Origin: Streptomyces sp. P9-A2
GTDB taxonomy: Bacteria > Actinomycetota > Actinomycetes > Streptomycetales > Streptomycetaceae
Assembly (NCBI RefSeq): GCF_036634175.1
Contig: NZ_JAZIFX010000001.1
Location: 4,030,001-4,094,000 of the forward strand
Direction of reading: 5' to 3'
Length of the DNA stretch: 64,000 bases
Shown in pieces: positions 32,830 through 45,420 of this stretch (the first letter of the stretch is position 1; each line of letters begins with the position of its first letter). The notes under the pieces were generated by a model. It saw nothing but the letters and a program-made list of their open reading frames with translations, searched no databases and was not told the DNA's origin. The position numbers were made by a program, and so were the translations under genes.

Positions 32830-34557
32830 ATGGGTGAGGTCTTTGCCGGCCGGTACGAACTGGCCGACCCGATCGGGCGCGGAGGGGTCGGTGCCGTCTG
32901 GCGTGCCTGGGACCACCGTCGCCGCCGTTACGCGGCCGCCAAGGTCCTGCTGCAGAGCGACGCCCACTCCCTGCTCCGTTTCGTGCGCGAGCAGGCCCTG
33001 CGGATCGACCACCCCCATGTGCTCGCCCCGACCAGTTGGGCCGCCGACGACGACAAGGTTCTGTTCACCATGGACCTGGTCGCCGGCGGTTCGCTGGTCC
33101 ACCTCATCGGCGACTACGGTCCCCTGCCGCCGGTGTTCGTCAGCACCCTGCTCGACCAGCTCCTGGCGGGGCTCACCGCGGTGCACACGGAAGGCGTCGT
33201 CCACCGCGACATCAAGCCCGCCAACATCCTCCTGGAGGCCACCGGCACGGGCACGCCGCGGCTGCGGCTGTCCGACTTCGGCATCGCCATGCGGCTCGGA
33301 GAGCCCCGCCTGACCGAGGCCGACCTGGTGGTGGGCACGCCCGGTTATCTCGCGCCGGAGCAGATGATGGGCTCCGAACCGGATTTCCCCGCAGACCTGT
33401 TCGCCGTGGGCCTGGTCGCGCTGTATCTGCTGGAGGGCGCCAAACCGGATGCCAAGGCCCTCATCCAGTACTTCGACGAACACGGGACGCCCGGGGCTCC
33501 CCAGGACGTCCCCGAGCCGCTGTGGCAGGTCGTGGCCACTCTGCTGCAGCCGGACCCGCAGGCGCGGTTCCGTACGGCCACGGGGGCGCGCAAGGCCTTG
33601 GCGGCGGCCAGGGAGCTGCTCCCGGGGCCTGGGCCCGACGACGAAGTGATCGAGATCTTCGACCAACTCGGCCCGCTTCCCGCGGGCTTCGGCCCCGACG
33701 GCCCGCTGAAGGCGGCCTCGGGCGTGCGATCGGAACGGGGCCGGGGCAGGGGCCGCCCCGGAGCGGAGGAGCGACATCCGGAGCACGGGGAGACGGGCCG
33801 CCCGGGGAACGCCCGGCCGGGGGACCTCGGACCGGCGGGCGCCGGAACACCAAGTGCCGGAACACCAGGTGCCGGAATGGCGAGCCCGGTGTTCCAGCCC
33901 TTCGGCGGAGACCACAGCACTCCGGCGTTACCCGGTTCATCCTCCATGGGAAGCGGTACCGGTTCCGCCGACCCGCTCCAGGGCACCACCCCGGCGCCGC
34001 ATTCCGCCCCCCACACCACCTGGCCACCCGCCTCCGGCATCGTCCCGCCTCCGGCACCCTCCGTCCCCCCGCAGCCGCCCTCCATGTCGGACACCGGCAG
34101 CTTCCACCTGCCACCGCCCCGGGCCACGGTCACCCCCTCGCCCTCGCCCGCTCCGCCGCGTCACGCGCCCACGCCGGCGGCGCAGCCACAGGCTTCGTTA
34201 CCGGCACCGCCTCGGGTACCGGGGCTGCCCCAGCCGCCGTACAACGCGCATTCGCAGGTCGCCCACTCCGGCTCCGTGTCCCCCGTATCTCCTCACGACC
34301 CCACCCACCCGCTGCGCTCCCCCCTGCCCCGGACGTCCACGCGTTCCCGCCCCATGTCGCACCGCGCCGATCCCTCCACCGCCGAATACACCGCCGGGGT
34401 CCCTGATGCCCCCTCCCAGGGCAGGGCGGGGCCACGGCACGGAGCGGGCAGCCGACGTCGTCGCCGTCCCGGCCCTCCCGCGCGAGTGGCAGTCCCTCTC
34501 CTGCTCCTGGCCCTGGCCTGTTACGCCGTGGGGTTCTGGGCGCTCACCCGCATCTGA
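32830..34557 (+). CDS. Membrane-anchored Ser/Thr protein kinase
   Basis: A 575-residue kinase. The catalytic domain (1-~270) has GRGGVGAVW, AAAKVL, HRDIKPANILL, SDFGIA and GTPGYLAPEQ, so all key residues are present. A long Pro/Ser/Thr-rich linker follows, and one C-terminal transmembrane helix (VPLLLLALACYAVGFWAL) leaves almost nothing outside, so it lacks a sensor domain. Codons 367 and 457 are TTA (33928-33930 and 34198-34200), both in the linker, implying bldA-dependent translation and developmental timing. GGAGGAG precedes the ATG. Confidence 0.88.
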   Translation: MGEVFAGRYELADPIGRGGVGAVWRAWDHRRRRYAAAKVLLQSDAHSLLRFVREQALRIDHPHVLAPTSWAADDDKVLFTMDLVAGGSLVHLIGDYGPLPPVFVSTLLDQLLAGLTAVHTEGVVHRDIKPANILLEATGTGTPRLRLSDFGIAMRLGEPRLTEADLVVGTPGYLAPEQMMGSEPDFPADLFAVGLVALYLLEGAKPDAKALIQYFDEHGTPGAPQDVPEPLWQVVATLLQPDPQARFRTATGARKALAAARELLPGPGPDDEVIEIFDQLGPLPAGFGPDGPLKAASGVRSERGRGRGRPGAEERHPEHGETGRPGNARPGDLGPAGAGTPSAGTPGAGMASPVFQPFGGDHSTPALPGSSSMGSGTGSADPLQGTTPAPHSAPHTTWPPASGIVPPPAPSVPPQPPSMSDTGSFHLPPPRATVTPSPSPAPPRHAPTPAAQPQASLPAPPRVPGLPQPPYNAHSQVAHSGSVSPVSPHDPTHPLRSPLPRTSTRSRPMSHRADPSTAEYTAGVPDAPSQGRAGPRHGAGSRRRRRPGPPARVAVPLLLLALACYAVGFWALTRI

Positions 34558-34600
34558 AACCCCTGCCGCTCCACGGACCGCCGTCCCGGCAACTGCCTTT

Positions 34601-35986
34601 CTAGCCCGGGAAGACGGTTCTCCGCCGCGCCACCGCGGTCCACACCCCGAGGCCCACCAGCAGTGCGCTGCCGGTGCCGATACCGCCCACCGCGAGCGCC
34701 GTCATCACGGTGTCGTCGTTCGCTGACCCATCCGCCTGCGGCCCGTCCAGCGCCGCCTCGTGGTCCTGCCCACCGGCCGCGAAGACGTCCGACGGCACGG
34801 ACTCCCCCGCGTATCCGGGCCCGTCCTGCGCCGTCCCGCTCACGCGTACCCGCAGCGTCAGCGGGACAGGCCCGTCGCCGAAGTCGTCCGCGACCTTCTC
34901 CGCGAGGTGCGCGACGAGGTAGTACGAGCCGGCGAAACGCATCGCCGCGACCTGGCTGTTGGGCGCGTGGCGATTGGCGTACGCGACGGGGGGCAGCGGG
35001 GAGAGGCTGCCCGACTTCTGCCTGCCGTCGTAGCCGATGCCCACGTCCGCGACATGTCCGCGTACGGGATTGTAGAGGTCCAGGTCCAGTGCGGCGGGGA
35101 CGAATCCGGCCCCTCCCGAGCTCGAACTGCCCAGTTCGGCGGTGGCGTTGAGCTGTCGGCCCCAGGCGACCGGGACCTTGTAGAAGAGCGTTCGGCCGGG
35201 TCTGATGTCGTCCCGCCAGACTCCCTCACCGAGTGGGGTGGCCTCGGTGAAACCGGCGCCGCCGGCACGCCGTCGGGCCTCCCCGGCGACGGGTTCGGGC
35301 GAGGCGGAGTTCCACGCGTCCGGCGCGGTCGTCGCACCGGCCCGCACCGGCCGCGGTTCCGACACGGTGGTGAGCTCCAGCTCCCAGGCATCGGGGGAGG
35401 CGCCCTTGCCGTCCGGATCCGCGCGTTCGACGATCATGTAGTACGTACCGGCGTCCTTGCAGAGGAACCGCCGGGGAGAGATCTCCCGCGCGGCCCACGC
35501 CGCGACCGGATGCGGGCTGGCGGCGGCGCCGAAGGTCGCCGTGTCCACGCCGCAGGAGCGCCCGTCACCGTCCTGTACGGACACCTTGACGCCGTCGATG
35601 ACAGCGGCGCCACCGCCGCCCGGCGGGACGGCGGTGGCGGAGGCATAGACGTTCGAGGCGTCGTCGAGTTCCAGGCGGTAGTGGACCGGGCCGCTCGCCG
35701 GGAGGGTGCTCCGATAGGTGCGGCCGGTCTCCAGCTGTACGGCGTCCGCGGTGCTCAGGGATCCTTCGACCCGCGGCGCGTCCTCCTCGAAGGCGTAGCT
35801 CCCAGGGGCCTCTGCGGCAACCGCCTCCTGCCCCGTGGGCACGCCCGGCACGCCCGGCACGCCCGGCACGCCCGTCAGCAGCACCGCGGCGAGCATCACC
35901 ACTCCCGCGCGTCCGGCCACCGGGATCCGGCCGCCCCTCGCCGCCCGTGCACGCCGTCCCCACGCAGTACACCGCCGTGCCCTCAC
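34601..35986 (-). CDS. Secreted, C-terminally anchored protein of unknown function
   Basis: A 461-residue exported protein: Arg-rich start, hydrophobic signal segment (GVVMLAAVLLTGVPG), extracellular body and a C-terminal membrane helix (ALAVGGIGTGSALLVGLGVWTAV) followed by RRR. The body has beta-rich segments resembling pre-peptidase/jelly-roll modules (TGRTYRSTLPASGPVHYRLE, GTYYMIVERADPDGK, GRTLFYKVPVAWGRQLN). GTG 35986 is six bases after GAGGAG. A GVP repeat from 9-bp units follows the signal. I do not recognise a catalytic motif. Confidence 0.75.
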   Translation of the reverse strand: MRARRCTAWGRRARAARGGRIPVAGRAGVVMLAAVLLTGVPGVPGVPGVPTGQEAVAAEAPGSYAFEEDAPRVEGSLSTADAVQLETGRTYRSTLPASGPVHYRLELDDASNVYASATAVPPGGGGAAVIDGVKVSVQDGDGRSCGVDTATFGAAASPHPVAAWAAREISPRRFLCKDAGTYYMIVERADPDGKGASPDAWELELTTVSEPRPVRAGATTAPDAWNSASPEPVAGEARRRAGGAGFTEATPLGEGVWRDDIRPGRTLFYKVPVAWGRQLNATAELGSSSSGGAGFVPAALDLDLYNPVRGHVADVGIGYDGRQKSGSLSPLPPVAYANRHAPNSQVAAMRFAGSYYLVAHLAEKVADDFGDGPVPLTLRVRVSGTAQDGPGYAGESVPSDVFAAGGQDHEAALDGPQADGSANDDTVMTALAVGGIGTGSALLVGLGVWTAVARRRTVFPG

Positions 35987-36076
35987 GCGCCACTCCTCGT
36001 CGTCGCCGGACGTCGCACCGTGACCATCCTGCCCCGCGGACAAGGCCCGTCGGCAAGGCCCCACACCACACAAAAA

Positions 36077-36100
36077 CCCCGGCCGCGAGTGCGGCCGGGG
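36077..36100 (-). terminator. Terminator of the DLW-39 gene
   Basis: A perfect 10-bp stem CCCCGGCCGC with a GAGT loop; on the minus strand it is followed by TTTTTG. Confidence 0.9.
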
Positions 36101-36125
36101 TCTGTTCAGCGTCGTATGTCGGTAC

Positions 36126-36254
36126 TCACGAACCCGTGGGCACGGAGTCAGTCGCCTCCGTCCACAGATCCTGCTCGGCGCGATCCGCCTGGATCTGGCG
36201 GTACACGAGGAGCCCGCCGATGGCGGCCAGTGCGACCAGGAGAAGCTTCTTCAC
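36126..36254 (-). CDS. DLW-39 family small protein
   Basis: A 42-residue protein encoded on the minus strand: VKKLLLVALAAIGGLLVYR, then QIQADRAEQDLW and a short acidic tail. One N-terminal hydrophobic helix suggests a membrane-anchored microprotein; the QDLW motif defines the actinobacterial DLW-39 family, usually found near gyrA. The GTG follows GAGG, and a terminator lies just downstream. Function unknown. Confidence 0.85.
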   Translation of the reverse strand: MKKLLLVALAAIGGLLVYRQIQADRAEQDLWTEATDSVPTGS

Positions 36255-36591
36255 CGCGCGACCTCGTCTTTCTTGACGTAGGGGACCTCTGGCGCCCGAC
36301 TATACACACCGGCCGAGACCGATCGGTGACCTGCATCGGCCCGTCAACTCCCCTCTCGGGCCGCGCAGTAGAAGCAGGAAACAGCGGCCGGGCCGGAGGG
36401 TTGCCACCCCCACACGGTCGGTGATTTCAGCCACCTCCCTCCATGATCTTCCGCTTTTCGACCCCCTTGCGCCCATCCGGGTGGTGTTCATCTGAACATC
36501 GACGCGCCACGTACGCAGGTCCACCACTTCGCGGCCCGCATACACATCATGAGGAAAGTACGCAAATCGCCCGACCCGAAAGTGAGGGGCC
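36255..36591. other. Divergent intergenic region, no gene seen
   Basis: Upstream of both the DLW-39 gene (minus) and the small secreted protein gene (plus). No repeat, hairpin or convincing promoter pair was recognised. Confidence 0.5.
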
Positions 36592-36975
36592 ATGGCCCGG
36601 AACAAGGTCATGAAGCTGTGGACCGCCATCATCACCGCCTTCCTCGCGCTGTGCACGGCGCTCGGATTCATCACCACGACCGCCTCCGCGGCCGTACCCC
36701 GGACCGAGACGGCGCGCAACAGCGAGCGCGCCCCGGACGCGACGGCGCCGGCGACGTCCGTCCGGCCCTGGTCCCATGCGAGGGCCCTGCCCCCCACGAT
36801 GAAACAGCGCATCCGCGCGGAGGCCCACGGCGCATCCCCCGGCTGCCGCCACCGCCCGCTCGCGAACCCGGACCCGGCCCCGGACCCTGATCCGGCCCCC
36901 TCCACGTCCTGCTCCGACGACGACACCCCGCCCCCGACGGAACCCCTCAGAGGCCGCGTCCCGCTCCAGCGCTGA
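36592..36975 (+). CDS. Small secreted protein (DUF6344-like)
   Basis: A 127-residue protein with a clear signal sequence: MARNKVMKLWTAIITAF followed by a hydrophobic core and a probable cleavage after TASA. The mature part is disordered, rich in Arg, Pro, Asp and Ala (PDPAPDPDPAP), with two cysteines. The MARNKVMKLWTA start resembles the Streptomyces DUF6344 family. A strong hairpin follows at 37074-37105. Function unknown. Confidence 0.7.
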   Translation: MARNKVMKLWTAIITAFLALCTALGFITTTASAAVPRTETARNSERAPDATAPATSVRPWSHARALPPTMKQRIRAEAHGASPGCRHRPLANPDPAPDPDPAPSTSCSDDDTPPPTEPLRGRVPLQR

Positions 36976-37073
36976 GCCCCGGAGCCCCGCACCCGCCAGC
37001 ACCCCTTCCGTGCCGTTCCGGCTCCCCGAAGTCCCGGCGAACTCGCGTACAGCCCCAACGGCACGCGAAGAAC

Positions 37074-37105
37074 AGCCCGGCAGCTCGAACACGAGCTGCC
37101 GGGCT
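37074..37105 (+). terminator. Terminator after the small secreted protein gene
   Basis: A perfect 14-bp stem AGCCCGGCAGCTCG with an AACA loop followed by TCCCC. Confidence 0.88.
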
Positions 37106-37467
37106 TCCCCATGCGCCCACCCCGACGCCCCCACCCACTCACCGGATCATCAGGGTCCAAGGGGCAACCGCACACCCCGGTCCCCTGCCACAGCGGCGAA
37201 GGACGCGAAGGAAGGGCGTCCAGGCCACGCCCCACGACGCGACGGGACAGGGTGGGGTGGGGTCGGACGACAGAACGATGGAAACGAGTCCAGGCGGAAC
37301 AGGGTCACCACGACCGCATCGGCCACCCCCACGCCGCCCGATGCCGACCGCGGGCGCCCCGGCCCCGCTCCACCCACCAGTGAGCTCCGCCGGCCACACC
37401 TCGCACCGGACACGGCACACCAACACCGCACCGCACCGCACGCGGAAGTCCCCGGGGACACCGAAAA

Positions 37468-37490
37468 CCCCCGGCCGTATCGACCGGGGG
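37468..37490 (-). terminator. tRNA-Ile terminator
   Basis: CCCCCGG pairs with CCGGGGG across a nine-base loop; on the minus strand TTTTCGG follows. It begins 14 bases past the tRNA 3' end. Confidence 0.82.
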
Positions 37491-37503
37491 TCTCGCAGTG
37501 ATG

Positions 37504-37577
37504 TGGGGCTAACAGGATTTGAACCTGTGGCCTCATCCTTATCAGGGATGCGCTCTAACCAACTGAGCTATAGCCCC
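37504..37577 (-). tRNA. tRNA-Ile (anticodon GAT)
   Basis: A 74-base cloverleaf starting GGGGCTA and ending TAGCCCCA. The anticodon arm has CATCC, loop CTGATAA (anticodon GAT) and GGATG. The D-arm GCTCAGTTGGTTAGAGC and the T-arm ACAGGTTCAAATCCTGT are canonical. CCA is not encoded. It lies downstream of gyrA and the DUF3566 gene, a conserved actinobacterial placement. Confidence 0.97.
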
Positions 37578-37698
37578 GCCGCGCTCTGCGGTACATGTCC
37601 CGCGCGCTGACTACTGAAGATTAGCGCACGACCGGGGCAGTCCCAAAATCGGTTGCCGCAGGGCGGTAGGAGCAGGTCGGGAAAGCGCTGAGCGCCGC

Positions 37699-38445
37699 TC
37701 ACTCGTCCTCGGCCAGCGTCAGCTCGACGCCGCCCACGAAGCCCGCGGAAAGGTTGTAGATGAACGCGCCGAGGGTCGCCAGGGCCGTCGCCAGGACGAC
37801 GTCGATGACCGCGATGATCGTCGTGAACAGCAGCACGTTGGGCAGCGACAGGAACGACTGGAGGTCGAAGCCGTTCGACTCGTTGGAGCCGGTCGCCTCG
37901 GAGATCGTGCCGCCGACGGTGGAGAAGACACCCATCGCGTCCATGACCATCCACAGCACCGCCGACGCGACGATCGTGCAGATGCCCAGGGCGATGGAGA
38001 GCAGGAAGCTGACCTTCATCACCGACCAGGGGTCGGCCTTGGCCACCCGCAGGCGCGCCTTGCGCACGCGCGGTGTGGTGCGCGCCCCGGTGCGTGGGCG
38101 GCGTACCGCGCCGGCCTGACCCCCTGCTGTACCGTCCTGCGCGGTGTAGGCCTGCGGCGGGTGGTACGGCCCCGCCTGTTGCTGCGACTGCCGTTCCCCC
38201 GGCAGCGGTGAGGCCGTGTGAGCAGCGCCGCCCTGTCCGGGCGCGCTCTGCTGCTGGCCTCGGGTGTCCGTCACAGTTCCCCCCTGGGATCCATGTCTGT
38301 CGGACGAAGGCGAGTCCTTGCCGGGCGACTTGATCGCTTTCAGGTTGGTCGTGTGCGGATCTGTCGCCCGTGCGGCAGAGCCACGGCCACCGCCGTCCGT
38401 GCCCGTACTGGTACCGGTCGGTCCGGTGCCCGTGGCTCCGCTCAC
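37699..38445 (-). CDS. DUF3566 domain membrane protein
   Basis: A 248-residue protein. The first ~125 residues are low complexity (Gly/Thr/Gln-rich, then RRPRTGARTTPRVRKARLRV). The C-terminal DUF3566 domain has two membrane helices (LLSIALGICTIVASAVLWMV and IAVIDVVLATALATLGAFIY). The family sits immediately downstream of gyrA in many actinobacteria; one mycobacterial member influences envelope growth. The GTG start lies 18 bases from the gyrA stop, so it is likely co-transcribed. Confidence 0.88.
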   Translation of the reverse strand: MSGATGTGPTGTSTGTDGGGRGSAARATDPHTTNLKAIKSPGKDSPSSDRHGSQGGTVTDTRGQQQSAPGQGGAAHTASPLPGERQSQQQAGPYHPPQAYTAQDGTAGGQAGAVRRPRTGARTTPRVRKARLRVAKADPWSVMKVSFLLSIALGICTIVASAVLWMVMDAMGVFSTVGGTISEATGSNESNGFDLQSFLSLPNVLLFTTIIAVIDVVLATALATLGAFIYNLSAGFVGGVELTLAEDE

Positions 38446-38463
38446 GCTGACTCACTCCTCGTG

Positions 38464-41055
38464 CTACTCAGCCGAGGGCGCCTCACCCTCGTCCGTGCCG
38501 GTGGTCACGGCACCTTCATCGGTCTCGTCCACGGCCACGTCGCCGTCGACTTCCTCCGCTTCGCGTCCCGCCTCGGCGTTACGGGCGATGCCGACCACGG
38601 CATCGCGCTTGCCCAGATTGATCAGTTGGACGCCCATGGTGTCACGGCCCGTCTCCCTGACCCCGCTGACCCGCGTACGAATCACACCGCCCGACAGCGT
38701 GATGGCGAGGATCTCGTCGGTCTCCTCGACCACCAGCGCGCCGACGAGGGTTCCACGATCCTCTACGATCTTGGCGGCCTTGATACCGAGGCCGCCGCGG
38801 CCCTGGACGCGGTACTCGTCGACAGCGGTCCGCTTCGCGTACCCACCGTCTGTGGCAGTGAACACGAACGTACCGGGTCGAACAACATTCATCGAGAGCA
38901 GTTCGTCCCCTTCGCGGAAACTCATACCCTTTACACCTGAAGTCGCACGGCCCATGGGTCGCAAAGTCTCATCCGTCGCGGTGAACCTGATCGACTGCGC
39001 CTTCTTGCTGATCAGTAGTAGATCATCTTCTGGCGATACGAGCTCGGCCCCGATCAGTTCGTCATCGGCGCCGTCCTCCTGCTCCCGCAGGTTGATCGCG
39101 ATCACACCGCCCGCACGCGGCGAATCGTAATCCTTCAGCGATGTCTTCTTCACCAGGCCGGCCTTGGTGGCAAGAACCAGGTAGGGCGCCGCCTCGTAGT
39201 CACGGATCGCGAGGATCTGGGCGATCGCCTCGTCCGGCTGGAAGGCCAGCAGGTTCGCCACGTGCTGTCCGCGCGCGTCCCGGCCTGCGTCGGGCAGCTC
39301 GTACGCCTTGGCCCGGTAGACCCGGCCCTTGTTGGTGAAGAACAGCAGCCAGTGGTGCGTGGTGGACACGAAGAAGTGGTTGACGATGTCGTCTTCCTTG
39401 AGCTTCGCGCCCCGTACGCCCTTGCCACCACGCTTCTGGGCCCGGTAGTCATCGGCCTTGGTGCGCTTGATGTAACCACCGCGCGTGACCGTGACGACGA
39501 TGTCCTCTTCGGCGATCAGGTCCTCGATGGACATGTCGCCCTCATAGGGGATCAGCTTCGTCTTGCGGTCGTCCCCGTACTTCTCCACGAGCGCGGCCAG
39601 TTCCGCGCTGACGATCCCGCGCTGGCGGACCGGGGAGGCGAGGATCTCGGTGTAGTCGTTGATCTTCGTCTGAAGTTCGTCGTGCTCCTGGACGATCTTC
39701 TGGCGTTCCAGTGCCGCCAGCCGGCGGAGCTGCATCTCCAGGATCGCGTTGGCCTGGATCTCGTCGATCTCCAGGAGGCCCATCAGGCCCCCGCGCGCGA
39801 TCTCGACGGTGTCGCTGCGCCGGATCAGCGCGATGACCTCGTCGATGGCGTCCAGGGCCTTCAGCAGGCCACGCAGGATGTGTGCGCGCTCCTCGGCCTT
39901 GCGCAGCCTGAAGCGCGTACGGCGGACGATGACCTCGATCTGGTGGTTCACCCAGTGGCGGATGAACGCATCCAGGGAGAGCGTGCGCGGCACGCCGTCG
40001 ACCAGTGCCAGCATGTTGGCGCCGAAGTTGGTCTGCAGGTCGGTGTGCTTGTAGAGGTTATTCAGGACGACCTTGGCGACCGCGTCCCGCTTGAGCACGA
40101 TGACCAGGCGCTGGCCGGTGCGGGACGACGTCTCGTCACGGACGTCCGCGATACCGCCGACCTTGCCGTCCTTCACCAGGTCGGCGATCTTCTGCGCGAG
40201 GTTGTCGGGGTTGGTCTGGTACGGCAGCTCGGTGACCACCAGGCACTGGCGGTTCTGGATCTCCTCGACCTCGACCACCGCGCGCATGGTGATCGACCCG
40301 CGGCCCGTCCGGTACGCCTCCTCGATGCCACTGCGGCCCACCACGAGGGCGCCGGTGGGGAAGTCGGGGCCCTTGATGCGCTCGAGGAGCGCGTCGAGCA
40401 GTTCCTCGTTCGACGACTCGTGGTGTTCCAGGTACCACTGGGCGCCGGCCGCGACCTCGCGCAGGCTGTGCGGCGGGATGTTGGTCGCCATACCGACCGC
40501 GATACCGGCCGATCCGTTGATCAGCAGGTTCGGGAAGCGGGCCGGCAGGACGGTCGGCTCCTGGGAGCGGCCGTCGTAGTTGTCCTTGAAGTCGACGGTC
40601 TCCTCGTCGATGTCGCGGACCATCTCCATCGACAGCGGCGCCATCTTGCACTCGGTGTACCGCATGGCCGCCGCGGGGTCGTTGCCCGGGGAGCCGAAGT
40701 TGCCGTTGGAGTCCACCAGCGGCATCCGCATCGACCACGGCTGCGCGAGGCGGACCAGCGCGTCGTAGATCGAGGAGTCGCCGTGCGGGTGGTAGTTGCC
40801 CATGACGTCGCCGACCACACGCGCGCATTTGTAGAAGCCGCGCTCGGGCCGGTAGCCGCCGTCGTACATGGCGTACAGCACACGGCGGTGGACGGGCTTG
40901 AGCCCGTCACGGACGTCCGGCAGCGCACGCGAGACGATGACGGACATCGCGTAGTCGAGGTACGAACGCTGCATCTCCGTCTCGAGCCCGACGGGCTCGA
41001 CGCGCATGACGATGCCGTTCTCTTCGGACATGGCGGGAATGTTCTCGTCGGTCAT
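38464..41055 (-). CDS. gyrA: DNA gyrase subunit A
   Basis: An 863-residue subunit that breaks and rejoins DNA in negative supercoiling. The breakage domain has the catalytic tyrosine in MRYTECKM and the quinolone-determining region [19 protein letters not shown], where the positions equivalent to Ser83 and Asp87 of E. coli keep the sensitive residues. Six C-terminal beta-pinwheel blades follow, with the GyrA box QKRGGKG. The acidic tail is variable. It starts 42 bases after gyrB. Confidence 0.98.
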   Translation of the reverse strand: MTDENIPAMSEENGIVMRVEPVGLETEMQRSYLDYAMSVIVSRALPDVRDGLKPVHRRVLYAMYDGGYRPERGFYKCARVVGDVMGNYHPHGDSSIYDALVRLAQPWSMRMPLVDSNGNFGSPGNDPAAAMRYTECKMAPLSMEMVRDIDEETVDFKDNYDGRSQEPTVLPARFPNLLINGSAGIAVGMATNIPPHSLREVAAGAQWYLEHHESSNEELLDALLERIKGPDFPTGALVVGRSGIEEAYRTGRGSITMRAVVEVEEIQNRQCLVVTELPYQTNPDNLAQKIADLVKDGKVGGIADVRDETSSRTGQRLVIVLKRDAVAKVVLNNLYKHTDLQTNFGANMLALVDGVPRTLSLDAFIRHWVNHQIEVIVRRTRFRLRKAEERAHILRGLLKALDAIDEVIALIRRSDTVEIARGGLMGLLEIDEIQANAILEMQLRRLAALERQKIVQEHDELQTKINDYTEILASPVRQRGIVSAELAALVEKYGDDRKTKLIPYEGDMSIEDLIAEEDIVVTVTRGGYIKRTKADDYRAQKRGGKGVRGAKLKEDDIVNHFFVSTTHHWLLFFTNKGRVYRAKAYELPDAGRDARGQHVANLLAFQPDEAIAQILAIRDYEAAPYLVLATKAGLVKKTSLKDYDSPRAGGVIAINLREQEDGADDELIGAELVSPEDDLLLISKKAQSIRFTATDETLRPMGRATSGVKGMSFREGDELLSMNVVRPGTFVFTATDGGYAKRTAVDEYRVQGRGGLGIKAAKIVEDRGTLVGALVVEETDEILAITLSGGVIRTRVSGVRETGRDTMGVQLINLGKRDAVVGIARNAEAGREAEEVDGDVAVDETDEGAVTTGTDEGEAPSAE

Positions 41056-41097
41056 TGCTGGTGAAGATCCTTCCTGGTGCGGTCAGCTGAGACCGAC

Positions 41098-43612
<2,515 letters not shown>

Positions 43613-44176
43613 TCACCCGTACGTGTCGCCGGGACCAGTACTTCCGGGGGCGCGCAGCGGGCCGTAGCGGCGGGCCGGGCCACCCGGTCCGTTGACCTTG
43701 ATCAGCCTCACTGTGCCGTGGCCCAGGTCCTCGTTCAGCCGGGCGACCAGAGTCGGGGCGAGCAACCTCAGATTCGTCGCCCACGCGGTGGAGTCACAAC
43801 GCACGACCAGCACCCGCTCGTCCTCGTCGTAACGCTCCGGCTCACAGTGCTTGGCCACGTCCTCACCTACGATCTCGGGCCAGCGCCCCATCACACCGCC
43901 CACCGCGGCCGGGGTCTCCCAGCCACGTTCGGTGAGCAACCGGTTGATCGCCGCGCCGAGCGCCATGGGGTCGCGCCGGTCCCCGCGCGCGCCCGAGCGC
44001 AGGCCACCGCGCCGCGCCTGTTTCTTCTGCTGTGCCACGTCCCCCCGCGCGCGCGCCGCCTCCTTGGCCGCGCGCAACGCCACGCGCGCGAGGTCGACGC
44101 CCGAAGGTTCAGGGGCCGCCTTCCGAGGAGCTCCAGGGTCTCCGGGAGCTCCGTCGGGCCTGCCAGGCTCGCTCAT
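43613..44176 (-). CDS. DUF721 (DciA-like) family protein
   Basis: A 187-residue protein. The N-terminal half is basic and disordered ([21 protein letters not shown]). The C-terminal DUF721 domain has [16 protein letters not shown] and [19 protein letters not shown]. The DUF721 family includes DciA, a loader of the replicative helicase, which fits the oriC-adjacent position. ATG 44176 overlaps the recF stop by four bases, so it is coupled to recF. Confidence 0.88.
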   Translation of the reverse strand: MSEPGRPDGAPGDPGAPRKAAPEPSGVDLARVALRAAKEAARARGDVAQQKKQARRGGLRSGARGDRRDPMALGAAINRLLTERGWETPAAVGGVMGRWPEIVGEDVAKHCEPERYDEDERVLVVRCDSTAWATNLRLLAPTLVARLNEDLGHGTVRLIKVNGPGGPARRYGPLRAPGSTGPGDTYG

Positions 44177-45294
44177 ACCCGTTCCACCCTCCCCTCGGCC
44201 ACCACGAACCGCGTCCCCGACAACGCATGGGGGACGTCGTCATCGACCGCCGCGGTCACCAGCACCTGCTCGCCGGGCGCGACCAGCTCGGCAAGGCGCT
44301 CACGACGGCGGGCGTCCAACTCGGCGAAGACGTCGTCGAGGATCAGCACCGGCTCATTGCCCTCGGCGCGCAGCAGGTCGTAGGAGGCCAGGCGCAGTGC
44401 CAGCGCGTAGGACCAGGACTCGCCATGGGATGCATAGCCCTTGGCCGGCAGCCGGCCGAGATTGAGCAGCAGATCGTCGCGGTGCGGGCCGACCAGGGTG
44501 ACGCCCCGCTCGACCTCCTGCTTGCGCGCCTCGGCGAGCGCGGCCGACAACTGTTCGAACAGGTCCTCACGCGTGTGCGCCTCACCGGGCGCAGACGACT
44601 TGTACTCCAGGGCGACGGGGCCGCCGCCCGGCGCGAGCTGTTCGTACGCCTTGTCGGCGAGTGGCTGAATCGCGGCGATCAGGTCCAGTCGCCGGGCCAG
44701 CAGTTCGGCACCCACACGCGCGAGGTGCTGGTCCCAGACGTCGAGGGTGGACAGGTCCATGGTGCGTCCGCCGTGGCGGCGGGCCAGCGCTGCAGACTTC
44801 AGCAACGTGTTGCGCTGCTTGAGAACACGGTCGTAGTCGGAGCGGACACCGGCCATGCGCGGGGAGCGGGCGGTGATCAGCTCGTCCAGGAACCGACGCC
44901 GCTCGCCGGGATCACCCTTGACCAGGGCGAGGTCCTCGGGCGCGAACAGGACGGTACGGACGATCCCCAGCACGTCCCGGGGCCTGACCTGCGAGGACCT
45001 GTTGATCCGGGCGCGGTTGGCGCGGCCCGGGTTCAGTTCCAGCTCGACGAGCTGCTGCCGCTCGCCCTGGCGGACCTGGGCCCGGATGATCGCGCGGTCG
45101 GCACCCATGCGGACCAGCGGAGTGTCGGAGGAGACACGGTGACTGCCGAGAGTGGCGAGATAACCGACCGCCTCGACGAGATTCGTCTTGCCCTGCCCAT
45201 TGGGGCCGACGAAGGCCGTGACCCCCGGATCGAGCGGGACCTCGACCCGAGGGTAGGACCGGAAATCGGCCAGCGACAGGTGCGTGACGTGCAT
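44173..45294 (-). CDS. recF: DNA replication and repair protein RecF
   Basis: An SMC-like ATPase of 373 residues that loads RecA at gaps. Walker A is [15 protein letters not shown], the signature region is [10 protein letters not shown] with [18 protein letters not shown], and Walker B is [13 protein letters not shown]. The start matches the family opening [14 protein letters not shown]. It lies in the canonical dnaA-dnaN-gnd-recF-DUF721-gyrB order, 126 bases after gnd. Confidence 0.97.
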   Translation of the reverse strand: MHVTHLSLADFRSYPRVEVPLDPGVTAFVGPNGQGKTNLVEAVGYLATLGSHRVSSDTPLVRMGADRAIIRAQVRQGERQQLVELELNPGRANRARINRSSQVRPRDVLGIVRTVLFAPEDLALVKGDPGERRRFLDELITARSPRMAGVRSDYDRVLKQRNTLLKSAALARRHGGRTMDLSTLDVWDQHLARVGAELLARRLDLIAAIQPLADKAYEQLAPGGGPVALEYKSSAPGEAHTREDLFEQLSAALAEARKQEVERGVTLVGPHRDDLLLNLGRLPAKGYASHGESWSYALALRLASYDLLRAEGNEPVLILDDVFAELDARRRERLAELVAPGEQVLVTAAVDDDVPHALSGTRFVVAEGRVERV

Positions 45295-45420
45295 GGTTGT
45301 TCGCCGACCTCCCCCGGCGTTGTGGACCGTCGTGCGGCCCTGTGGGCTGCGGCCCCGGAACCGCCCCGCCTGCTCAGACGGTGGCCGCTCCGGCTGTTTC
45401 GTGGAGTGCTTCTCCGTGGA

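Larger units (their letters stand above)
36976..37503. other. Intergenic region with two terminators
   Basis: A non-coding gap between the small secreted protein gene and tRNA-Ile. Apart from the hairpins at 37074-37105 and 37468-37490 I see only low-complexity GC-rich sequence; the open frames have no ribosome site. Confidence 0.6.
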